64,000 nt of DNA from Rostratula benghalensis. Taxonomy: Eukaryota; Chordata; Aves; Charadriiformes; Rostratulidae. Positions 1 to 12,500 of the stretch are shown piece by piece; position 1 is the stretch's first letter, and each line of letters starts with the position of its first letter. The notes beneath the pieces were generated by a model. It made no database searches. It saw nothing but the letters and a program-made list of their open reading frames with translations, and was not told the DNA's origin. A program made the translations under genes and the position numbers. The stretch is from the NCBI GenBank assembly GCA_013399305.1, contig VXAI01000090.1, positions 1,882,851 to 1,946,850 of the forward strand, given 5' to 3'.

Positions 1-316
1 ATGTACACGGCGGTCTGGGGAACGAAAATCGGTGTCGTCCGAAACGGTCGTGACTTTTCCAGCAGGGGCAGGTGCCGGTCTGGGGAAAAGGCTGATCAGG
101 GCGGGCTGTGAACCGACGCGGATCCCGAGTCTGTTCCCGCATTGGCTCCCTAAGTTCCCGCGTCATTTTTCTCCCCACACCCCGCGTTTTGCACTGGCAA
201 CCACAAGCTTCGATGGACGGCCGGGAGAAAGCTCGGACGCTCTGAGAGGATCTCCTTGTGTTTGGTTTTTTTTTTAATTTATTTTTGTTTCCCAGCCTCC
301 GGACGAACCACCAGGG

Positions 317-545
317 ATGTCCGGGATTCAACCCGAGGATGGTTCCCCTCTGTACAGGAATTGGACGATCGGATCGGAGCTAAACGAAACGCGAGAGGCT
401 TTTTTAACCCCTTCCTCCGACTACGACGATGAGGAGTTCCTGCGATACCTCTGGAAGGAGTATTTGCACCCCAAGGAATACGAATGGGCGCTGATCGCCG
501 GCTACATCGTCGTCTTCATCGTGGCGCTGGTCGGGAACGTCCTGG
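317..545 (+). CDS. HCRTR2: HCRTR2 coding exon 1 (N-terminus and most of TM1)
   Basis: Encodes residues 1-76 plus one base. The ATG at 317 is chosen because the peptide begins MSG like the known receptor and runs straight into the conserved acidic DYDDEEFLRYLW segment and TM1. The exon ends CTG G|GTGAG, a good donor at 546, phase 1. The open frame continues past the donor to 670, but that extension is intronic. Confidence 0.97.
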
Positions 546-3500
546 GTGAGTCGCGCTCTCCCAAACTTCCCGGTCCGCCCTTGCCGAGGTGGGGGTTTGC
601 ACGGAGAGTGGCTGGAAAACGAGTGGTAGGAGGTCGGGTGTGTGGTTCGCTTCCCCAGCTAAAAGCATGAATGTCCCCAGTCGCGGGGGGAAGTTAAGGC
701 TGCGCGGCCAGCGTGAGAACCGCTCCCCTTACGCGGGAGGCGAGGGACCGGCGGAGCTCAGTCGCGGAGGGACCAGGGATGGAGAGCTGTGGGCTGCCGG
801 CCAGTTCCCATCCCGCTGAGCCGGGCCGAGGTGCTGAACGTCCGTCCGTCCGTCCGTCCGTCCACCGCCCTGCCCGCCCCGGCCGGCTGCTCCGCCTCTA
901 AGCCCGCCCGGGAGGCTGCTGCTCCATCGCGCAGTCCGGCCCGCTCCCATTCATCCGTGAAGGAGGCGGCGGGGGGGAGTGCGGGGGTTGCCCGCACCAC
1001 CCCCGTCCTAGCTCCCGCCGCGGTGGCTTCTGCCTCCGGCAGGAGCGGTGGGAGCAGCGGGCAACCCACGGGTGGTGTGACCACCGAGTAGCCGGCTTAC
1101 CGCCGTGAGAGCCCACTTAGCTGGAATCATTTGCCTTCTTTTATTTACATCGGTGACATTTTCATGAACGGAACGGAGCGGCGCACTAGCGCGCCCAGCC
1201 CTGCCATACGGGTCTTCCATCCATTCATGTTTTTTCCGAAGAATTTATGCATGGGAGGGCCGTCGCTTGTAAGCTAAGCTCTCTAAGGCTTCCCGAGGCA
1301 GGATGCAAATGAGATTGCAGCTAAAGTAAAAATTTTGAATGGCTTTTTTTTTTTTTTTTTCCCCTGGAATGGTGTGGCAACAGCCTGTAAACATTCAGTG
1401 TGCACGTTGGTAAAGCCAGTGAGTTTTCAGCCAAAGAGGTTACGTTAGAGCTGTTCAGAAGCCTGAGCATGTTTGCTCGGTCCATTGCTCAGCAGCCAGC
1501 TTGACAGGCAGTGTAAAGATAACAGACCTCACAAAGAGGGTGTACTTTAAACTCGGGAAAAAAAGTATCCTTCGTTCTGATCTTGAGCAAAGACGATTTT
1601 AGGAGAACTACCTATGTTTACCTATGTGCCTCCACCGTTTCTGTAAACAGGCTGTCCTCTTACCTTTAAAGATTCAAGGTCAAATCTTCAGCCCCAGGAT
1701 CTCTCACTCTGTTTACTCTTTTTTTTCCCCCCCTGAAGCTGCAAGAAGAGCTTTCCTCTTTGTGCTCTTGCAAATAGAGACAATACAGGTGCTGATGTAG
1801 AGACACTCCTCCCTGACATTTAGCATCCGTTATCTTTTGGGTTGGGATGGAAGCTGGCATTTTGCTGTCCACCCACCTTTCCTTTGACTGGACTGCTGTT
1901 GCCTAAGCCTTTGGCTCTTTAAACTGCCTTTGTGCATTACACGGACCTCACCCACCCAAACTGCTGCTTGGGTTTACAGGCAAGTTGTTTGTGGGATCTG
2001 CAGGTGCAGATGCTCGTTAGCTAAACACTGTCTCATCTTTATGGAAGAAAGCTCAATCTGCACTGATTGCAGGCTCTCGTGATTTTGAGGAGAGAAATAG
2101 ATGTGGTCTAATGTTCTTTCCAAACATATTTTTGTGAAACTTTATTTGCCTGCCACTGAAAAACTGATATAAAGTAGTACACATTTCAGAGTTCCTCAGA
2201 AGCTAATTTTTCCTGCTTGAAAAATCCACATTTCAAGGCTAAACTGGGATTTAGTCATGGACTTTCTTGAAACAGAGCATAAGTGGTTCTAATGAGAGTT
2301 TTAGTGGCTAATAGTGGTTTATGGTATCATCCTTAATTATGCAGTGTGTTCCTCTGCTTATGTCTGACCAATGCTGCTGGACCAATGTGGCATGTGAAGT
2401 CAGTGGTTTGATTTTATCTTCTCCAGGTCCCATTCAGATAGCACTTAAGTAATCAGGAAAGACATTTCCCTGTGTAGTACTGAAAAATTACTTCTGCCTC
2501 TTATTTTGATTTGTGCATTCACATGGGATGAAGAGAATCCTTGTGTCCCAGCAATAACATCTGTGCAAGTGGAAGGCACAGCACATCCCTCAGATATTAG
2601 TAATAAACTAAATTCAGCATTCTGGCTGTTAATTAACAACCGAGGGCAGAATCAGGAGCTTGAACTTTGATTGACATGTACTGGGCTCTTGAGTGAGCTG
2701 CACTGCAGGAATTCTACTTATAGTAGCATATAACAAGATCTATATTGCTATTTAGCCTTCAGTTTAATTAGGAGAATTGACATACACTGTCCAAGCTGCT
2801 TCACAAACCAGCTGAAGTGAAAACAGTTAGCAAGTCTGCATTTGAATGCCAGCTTCATTATTCCATTCATGTACTTCATGCCAGTGACTCTCATGTATGC
2901 CCATGTGCTCTGGGTGCTTACCAGAGATTTCAGTGCAAGCCACTGAGAAGAAATACAAGTTTTTAGGACATATTTGCATGAACATTCAGAGAAACTGAAA
3001 TCCAGATGATAACATCAGTATGCTTTGTCCTGTTTTCTGGGTGTTGAGGATAAGGACTTTCTCTCTTGCAAACAAGACCCAAAGGTTTATTTACCACTGC
3101 ACAGCAATGAAACAGCTAGTGCAAAACACAGGGCTTCTTAATGGAGAATGTATGTTGACTGTAAAGTAAATACCTGTTTTTTCTTTATTTGAAAACTTTG
3201 CATTAAAAACATTAGTAAAAAAATAGAAAACTAGATAATTAAAGGAGGAAAAATATTTTTAGGATGTACAGAGTTCTCTGGTTCCTGACATGGTCATTCC
3301 ACACCGACCAGGTGCAGCAGCTGATAACTGGAATAAGACCATAAGGGATTAATAAGCAATGTACAACTCCATACATTTAACTCAATTTATACAGGTAAAG
3401 AAGGGTAATGGTTCTCTTTTAAGTTATTCATTTGCATGAGTCAGAACTTTTTCATTGGAATGGTTTCACTCAGGGATCATGCATTCATCAAAATCAAAAT

Positions 3501-6500
3501 CCAGCAGAGATCACTTGGTTTGATCAAAGACTGAACACAGAACAAGCAGACTTCTGTTGTCCCACAAGCTGGGCTGCTGGGCCTCTTGGCAGCCCTCCCC
3601 AGAGCTGGCAGGACCTGAGACCCTGAGATCACACAACCTGCCAGCACCCAGCTTGAAAGTCCTCAGCAATGCTGGCTTCCAAGACTAAGAGACCATGCAG
3701 GACATCAGTGGGAGAATTCAGAAACTTTCTTTTCTCACACAACTTGGTGATACTTGTGTTTCCTTCCAACTCAGAATGAGGCCAAATTTAATTGACAGAG
3801 AATTACTCTTATCTGGATTGCTCTATTATTTGTTATCTACTTTACAGTAACTGCTAGTTATGCTGATTTCTGTACAGAACCCAGCTGTGGTCCTTTCCTC
3901 AAAGAGTTGGTAGCCTGACCTCATAGCCTGACTTATAGAGCTCAACAGTATTCATTTCATTTTTATACATTGTAGTTTGATTTTTATAGAGCTGGAGAAG
4001 AATACGTTTGTGTACTGAGTCCTGGTCAATGCCCATCAATATGTAACTGTCTCAAGTGCTGCTCTGTTACCATTTTAAAGGTATCTGGTGAATACTGAGG
4101 TCTATGCATACACCCATGTGTTGATAGAATTGGATAAGTCACGTATTCTCTTAAATGGTGCCATGATCTTCATGAATCTTATTTGATTGCCATTAGACGA
4201 GCCATATCTCATTTAATCACCTTATATATTATTACATTTAATTTTGTCCAGGTTACTTTGGGAATCTGATACTGAAAGGACTTTACTTTTGTAATACCAT
4301 CTTGAAAGTCATCTTTATCTGTTGGATGAATGATAACTAAAGCCACTTTCTGTTACCATTCTTTGTGTAGAGAGGCAACTCTGCCTAGTGTGAATGGTGC
4401 AGTCCTATTGAACCCATCTCTGAAAAAAGGTAATGTCCAATGCTGAAGAAGGGCAAACTGCAAAAGATGATTCATGGCTTGAATAGTTTTGGTTTTGTTT
4501 CATTTTACTTTCAAGATGTACTCCTGCTGAACATGTGCAACATTTAAAAAACTTATCCCATTTAATTCTATGCATTTTCAAGCCTGTTGTACTGAATAGA
4601 TAGTTCTGAAGAACAGCCTCTGTTAGTTAGACTCAAAATATGTGCACCCTTTATGGTGGCAGTATATGCTGCCTAGTATTAATTTTATATTGTGAGTGAT
4701 GTTTGGAGAGAATTATCTATCTATGGAAGAAGGAAAGTAACTCAACAGAGCTGTTCAGCAACTGTACAACGCAAGACCATTAAGAACAGTAGAGCCTTGT
4801 CTGCCAGGACCTGAACAGAGACTTTCCCTTAGGTTAGTGGAGTACTCTTCAGACAGAAGTTTCTTTGGGGCATTACCAAATAAAATGAAATCTGTTGTCC
4901 CTTCCTGCTTTAACTCACTGTCTTTCTAAAAGATGGAAGGTTTTAGCATGATTTGTTCTTTTAATTTTTATTTTATTTTATTTTTTTGCATGTCAAGTGA
5001 AACCTCTTTTTTGGACATTAGCAGCTGATTTCTTTACTTTGCATCTCACAAGTGGAATTTGTCAGAGAGGAGCTAGAATGGACCATTCCCCAAGGGAAGG
5101 AGAGCCATGAGCTGAGGACAGCAGCAAGACTTCCAGGGCAGCGTACTCACCAACATAGACCCAGAGTGCTTGAGAGCATGGTAAGGCTGGTGATGTTTAG
5201 CAGGGTTCAGTCACCTCCTGGCAAACTCCAGATAAATCCATAGCAATGAAGCAGTCTAAGGTTTAGCCAGAAAGTCAAGTCAGTGGGTGAGGATCACAAT
5301 CAAAAGCAGCGAGGCACACACATGTTTCCAGCATGGTCTTTGTCTGAGTTAAGTGCAAGAACCTGAGCTTAAATGCAGCTCCCCTAAAAGAGGTGTCTCA
5401 CATCTTTCTCCAAGACTTCTGTTTCCAGCAGCCTGATTCCAGTTTACGTGCTGTCCTGTACCAGAGCTGGCCTCCAGCCCAGGCAGCTGACCCTTGGGCA
5501 GGTTGCAGACACTTGGTGGTGCCCTGACAGAACTGTGTTCTATCCCCTGGTTCTCAGCACAGTAAGACTGCAAGGATTTCAGCCCAATTTGGGGAATATG
5601 ATACTGGCAATGTGAATTCAAGATATAGATTCAGAAGTTGTATACTATGCAAAATACTCGTTGTAGTCTTTTACTACTATAGCGAATTGTTTTTTTCTTT
5701 GTGTAGTCTAAGGAAAAGGCATTCTTACATCTATATTCAGAAACGGACATGGATGTGGAAGGGTTTTTCCTGGGCAACTCCACTCTACACTGACTGACAT
5801 GCATTTTGAAGTGTATGATATCCAAGTTGCACAGCATTTCATCTGTGGAGCATTCCTTGATTTTAATGATCAAGTTTAAATTGAATCATAGTGAAGTGTG
5901 AAATATTTTTACTGTAGTGTCGTTTACAGTATAACAGCTATATTTATGGCCCTTACATCTCTAACATGAAGAGTGTGTAATGATTTTGTAGGCATACTGA
6001 TACTATGGGTAGAAAAATAAGTATATCAAATGTGATTATGAAATAACTGGTCATTCAGTATAGCCAGATCTGCAGAGATGATTGACATTGCCAATTAATA
6101 CTTGTAATGGTTTGTGTGTGTATGTGTGCATGGTGGGACAATTTAAAGCCAGTCTGTCTGTGCTAATCAGTACAGTTAGCTCAGAAGGGTGTTTGATGGT
6201 ACCTTTTACTTCCCTCAGAGGTGACCAAACAGGCTGGGTCTCCCATTTCCGTAAGATTGTTGATAGTCTAAGACTATGTAATGTGACTGAGTTAGAAAAT
6301 TAATCGTGTGCCAATTAGACAGTTGTGCTGTTAGTCCCAGATGTAATCTGTAGAGATAAGCTTCCAGCATACAGAATTTAGTTCTTGTATTCTGCTCTAG
6401 CACCATAATAAGGCAGAACAAAAAATAGAGAAGTGGGTTGGAGAACATGAATAACCCAAACCCCTGAACTCCTAAGACCCTTTAAAAGCCTAAGTATAAT

Positions 6501-9500
6501 TTGGTAGCTGGAAAACATCTTGGAAAATATTTTGCTGCAAACAAACTTGCTGTATAACTGTTTTACTTATGTAGACTCTTACTGTCTTTTGTTGAAGACA
6601 GTTCCCCTTTAGTACATTTCAGTGAAGCTGATGTTTAACAAAATACTTCAAGATTTCATGTTTAGCATCATGCACCTATATTTCTTACAGTTTCAGTGTA
6701 TTTTCTACAGTTTTACTAAAAAAATGTGATGAAACCCACGCATATATACTTGTTTATGTGTGATACATAGGGAGCATGACCTAACCACCTACTTCTTTTG
6801 TCATGCTTCCATGATTTTGTTCATATTTGTTGACACATCTACGGTGTCTTGCTGGTGAGGAGCTATCACCTCGCTGTCAGACTATGCAATTCCTTTGTGT
6901 GTGCAGCCCAGAATATTGTCCATCTCTTCATCTGTCATACCACATATTCAAGGACAGTTCTTATCTGCTGGACATTGTAGGAATTTTTTCAATATTTCTT
7001 TAATAGTAAATATTGTATAGAACGTGTCTTTTCTTTGTCTCATTTTTCTGTTACTTTTTCAGCATAAACCAGGTCTTTATGTTGGACTTGTTTTTCCAGA
7101 TAAGGTTAGTTATGTAAAAAATTAAGTAAATTGTGAGTTTAGAGCTTAATAGTGGCTAAGAGATGGACATCCTAAGCATTAGATATCATCTTCCTATTCA
7201 AGGATCTGAAGCAAAGATTGCTTTGGTTTAGATCTTTTGTTCTTATTGCTGGTTTCACAAACCCCCTAATTAAATATTCTCTGCAATTTAGATAAAGTGC
7301 TTCACACCCCTTTATTAAGTTCATCAATAAAGGTATCTAAAGACTGGTGGAAAGCCTTCCCAAAACAAATAAAACAAGCACGTAATTTTTAGACTCAAGG
7401 TAAAGCAGAAGAATCCTCAATAAGGAATTGTTCATATTGAAAGTATTTTCAATCACGGTGTTTTTCATTCCAACAGTGTGCATCCATTTAGTGTTTCCAC
7501 GGGGGTTCTAGCTCTCCAGAATCCCATTTGGTTTACTCAGGCTTCCTTTCAACCTGGTGGTGTTGCTTGACACCTCACAACCCAGGCCCTGACACACAGT
7601 AGGTAATAGCATCACCAGAAAAGATCAAGGACAAGAACGTTGTATGGAGAACCAAGTAATTGCCACATGGAAACATATTTTTTTTGGGGGGGGAGAGGTG
7701 CTGGTCATAGAAGGTAGAGAATAAATAATGTGTAACTCAAATCTATTTCACACATTTTTAATCACTGTTTGATTGTAAAATATTGTGAGGGAATGAAGCT
7801 CCTTAGAGGTTTTCTGCCTCATGCATATGGAGATGTTGATGCCCAGTGCATATAATCATGGCATTACTTCCATATGACTGCTGGATGACCTCATTATCAT
7901 ATTTTAGTCAAGCAATTGTGATACTGAAATGCCAAAGCAAAATAAAATAATTAAGGTTTAGTATGATGGGAAATAAAATGGTTATTCTTTGTTTACATCC
8001 ATCTGGGATTTATTATTCACCAAAAATGAGATAAGAGCAGTGTCACATATTTCCATAAGGATATGTTAGGTATCACTAGTTGTTGAAATTGTGTTTCTAT
8101 TTTGACCAATAAGTCACACTGGAAGGTGACCCACTAAGAGGTTGACAAGAATTTTGGAGTGTTAGGGAAACGATTTAGGGTTGACATGTCAAAACCAAAA
8201 TGACAGCCAGACCCGAAGTCCATCAGTAGAAGAACTGCAGCACAATGTTTTTAATATGCTCAAAACAGCGTAAATCTTTCAGAAGGCAAGCAGCTGCATT
8301 TTCTACCAGCTGGAGCCTTTGTATTATTTTCATATTCAGTTTGAGATACAATGAGCTATGCTAATTGAATAGGCGGCATTATAGTCTCTAATTAAAATGC
8401 CCCAAGACACTAAACCAACAGGGATTAAATTTGTATGTGAAAAATAGCAGTCTCACATTGCATTTGAGAGGGTGTTTATTCTTCAGGAATATAATGAGGT
8501 ACGTGAAGCTTTCTTGATGGACTTCTAATAGCACTTGTCTTAAATTTTAACTTTGAATTGAATTTTTTATGTTTAGTCCTTCCTGGGACTTGCCTGCAAG
8601 CCTAATTTGGGGGTGGGAGATCATGAATTTTTGGAGGACGGGTTCTGATAAAAAAAGCTTCATTATCGCAGAACCGTCCTCACTCTCTTGGGGAAAGCCT
8701 CCACAAGTTTTTCCAGATACTGCCAGCCTGGTCGCTCAAACCGTTTTCCAAGCCTTCACTGACACTGTGTGGCACAAGTAGGAATAGCAACGGTTTTGCT
8801 TGAAGCTCTTGATTCTGTGGAAGAAAATGAAAGCATCAGCCATGAGGTAAAAGATGTGTGAGATTCACAAGCATTAGAAAAAAAATAGCTGCTCTTTGTG
8901 AAAGATGGCCTGAATATTTTCAATTGCAGTTATTAAATATAACTTTGAGTGGGTTTCATAAACACAAAAATACAGAAAATAATAAAATACACCAGGCAAG
9001 TAATTAGGTTCCATTACACAGTAGTTAGCATGTTTCTGAGTTACATTTCTCTCCCAGTCTTTTTTTTTTTTTTTCTTAAATTCTGATCCTCTTTTCTCCA
9101 ATGTCTCTGTTAATACCTTTTCTCCCCACTTTCCTCCTCACTCCCATTTATAGCTGGGAACATCAAAGGTTGCATTAATGATTTGCATAGAATGTTAAAT
9201 TGAGGTTTTATTCAGAGCTGGATTTAGTATTTCATAGATTTTCTGCAGAGGTCTGAAGACCTCAGTTTGGGCCACTACATTGTGCCCTCACTAGACAGGC
9301 ATCTTTTTAACTCCATGGTGTCTTCCAGGTGTTTTAGGAAGGCCAATGCTGGCCTCATCACCTATTTTAACATTTTGAAGCACATTTTGGTAAAATGCAC
9401 TCCCACTTGAGAATCTTTGTTACCTTTCTCATCATTGCTCCTCTTCCACAAGCTGAGTGGAAAGCCATAGCTGTCTGCTCTTTCACTCTGGATGGGCAGG

Positions 9501-12500
9501 TTGCAATTCTCACCTTGCAGAGCTTCCTTTCTCTAGCATGTTTCTTCAGGGTTTATATAGGAGCTGAGTGTCTCCACTTCTCTAAAGAGTCACCTGAGCT
9601 GAAAACGCATAAAGGACTGAGAAGGGAGAGTATACAATATTCATTTGTTCTTACTCTTCACTAGTGATAATGTATTCAGTGGCATAGTCAAACAAAACTG
9701 CATGCTATAAAATAATATCTTTTGAACACAGGCTAGAGTGTCTTTCTCAATGATCTGCTAGATCACTGGTATATCAGTGAAGCTGTTGTCCAAGACTACT
9801 GAATAACCTTGTATTGTAGCCGACTCAGAAAGACATCAAGTCTGGAAGGAATATTTTGAACTAACTTTCTGTCATTTATATCCTTCTGTCCTATTCAAAT
9901 AACTCATAGCAAATTCTCACAGCCTCAGTTTAGCCTTGCACCTAAAAAGACATTGCCAATGCTTGCACAGATTGAAAATAATAGCGCAACCAGCAGAGGG
10001 CAAGGAATGGGTGTAAAAGCTGGATATTTTATCTTCAGAGGTTTTTTTACACAAACTCATTTTTTGTATACATTCATGGAATAAGTTTCTGGGATACTCA
10101 ATCACTACAGTAATATGTAAACATGCTAATTAAGATGGTCTTGTGTTTTGTGCCATACAAAGAATGGGAAATGATCTATGCTACAAAGAACAGATGAGGT
10201 GAAAAGGGGAAACACATAAGCCTAAACAGATAAATATAGGGTAAGAAGTTGTCCTGTTTAATATCCCCCTAGAGTAGAATTCAAAGGAATGCAGAGCTAC
10301 TTTCTATACATCGGCTTTCCCACATACTGTTACTCCCTGAGTAGCAAGGAGCATAGTCTTTTGTATTTCTCTGAGGAAATAGCAGGTATTGGAGTTCATC
10401 TAAATTCCATCCATGTTAAGCCAGTGTGATATGAAAGGCTTAGTACAGAACTGACAATTCGGAGTCCAAGTTTCTTATTCTGTGTCTGATTTACTGCATG
10501 ACCTTTAGGAACTTCTGTTCTGCACTTTGATTTCCTTGTATCAAAGATGAAAATGATAATATTTTCATAGCTCTCTGGGGTGTCATGAGGTTTCATTTAC
10601 TCGTACTGATAGAAAGATTTGAACGAACATGCAAAATGCTATGAATCGTTTCTGATACAGTTTGATGCCAATGAGATTGACCTCATATTCTTTAACTTAA
10701 CGGATTTGTTTTACGAGAAATAATGTTTATGTGCAGGTGCTTTCCCCAAACAGGTCAGCATAGGAATGAGACTAGGCCTTGCCAAAGAGTGTACAAACCT
10801 GCTCAAACCTGGCACCTCTAGGCACTGACAGCCTTTGCTGGAAACGATGCACTTGTCTGAATCTGGTCGAATATAGGACTGTTGAAACTGTAGCATGGGA
10901 GCAAGGTAGCCAAACTCTGACCTTTTAAAACAATATTCTATTTAACTTTTGACTATTGATAAAATAAATTAAAAGTACAGAAAAACATTGCCACTTAATA
11001 TTTACTTTTGTCTATATACAAGACGGGACCACACTTTCCATATGAATTGCACTCAAGACAAAGAACAAGCCAGAAGTAAGAGCCTGAAGTATTAACATTA
11101 TTGAAAGTGAAATGATGTGTACATTTTTCCCCCAGCACTGCATTTCTAACTGTGAACAACATTCCAGAGGGGCAGCAATGTATTATCTTCCTGTGTTATG
11201 TGCTGCCTCTGCATTGTCATTGTAAGTTATAGCTGTAGTAATGCCATGCACCAGCTGACAATATAAAGCCCTGGGTAGTTATATTGAAACTATCATGCTG
11301 TGCTACAATTATAATTTCTTCAGTAGGTAACTCAAATCACCTAAATGGAAAGTAGTTAATATTAATTATTATAATGATTTAACCTTTTGGTTTGTAAGCT
11401 TTGCCTTTCAGAGGCCTTTCTGAGACCACAGCTAAGAGAAACTGAAATTCTGTATTCAAGAAGAAAACAATAGAAGAAATGGATAAAGTGGGAAATTTTA
11501 TCAAGCAGTGGAGGGGCTTTGTGAAGGATTTTTGACTTGCATTTGCAAGAACACGATAGATTTATATCAAAACCTAAATTTATACAAGCTATAGAATTTG
11601 GAAACCTGCCTACAATACAATGATACGAAGAATGTCTACTGTGTCTTAGGAGTCTTAGATGAAACGTGGAAGCCTATGTCCTAAAAAGGTAGCTGATATA
11701 ATCATCTTCTCTTAGGGAAAATGAAGGCTACATAGCCTCTCATTCTCTCTTTGCCCTAAAATGTCCAAACATAACCCTCATGAAGAAGTGCTTCAATCAC
11801 AACTCCTGCTAAAGCTCTAGTCTTGAATTAGGATTGTGCAGATTTTGGTCACTGCACTCTGACAGCAAAGGTATGGTCCAGTCTGAAGCCCATCCAGACA
11901 ACAGCAACAAAGGTGGCAGCAGAAAATGACCAGAACTAAAAGATAAAGAATTCTGGAGTTGTACAGTCTGAAAAGAAAACTGAGGAAAGATGCAACAACA
12001 ATCTTTACATATGTGAAGCGTTGCTGCAGCAAAAAGCTCTTTTTCATTACTGCCTGCATATAGAAAAAAAAAAGTTATACAAATAGCGGCAAAAGAAAAG
12101 TAAATTAGACATTACAAGACTTTTTTTTTTTTTTTTTTTAAATAGGGGAGGTAGTTAAACACTACAACACATTTAAGAGAGGCATGACATCTTCAAATAC
12201 AGCATATTTTACAAAGTAAACTTGCCAGCAAGGGCTTTGTGTTAGTTTTGCTGTAGTTATGTTGGTCTAAAGACATAGTCAAGACAAGTTCTATGGAATG
12301 AAGTAATACATTTTACTAGATCAACTGACACAGGTGGAAGATGGGCACAAGCTTTCAGGCACACCATCCTTCTTAGAATCTGAATAAACATCTGATCTCA
12401 AGAGCTTATGTGCCTTGAAGTCTGTGTCATTTTTTTTTCCCAGCTGTTTTATCTAGTTTAATTCAAGAATAGCTGAACTCCCTCTGATTCCATTTTAGAT

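Larger units (their letters stand above)
1..1250 (+). promoter_or_regulatory. HCRTR2: CpG island over the HCRTR2 leader, exon 1 and start of intron 1
   Basis: This stretch is GC- and CpG-rich, in sharp contrast to the AT-rich DNA after about 1250. It includes the leader before the ATG at 317, exon 1 and the first part of intron 1. No TATA box is evident just upstream of the start, which fits a CpG-island promoter. The transcription start cannot be fixed from sequence and may lie left of the window. A short upstream ORF of ten codons (ATG at 213, TGA at 243-245) sits in the presumed leader. Confidence 0.7.

Noticed and set aside
713..1220. Open frames on both strands in the first 1.2 kb
   Set aside because: Same CpG-island effect in HCRTR2 intron 1; biased composition and no homology seen.
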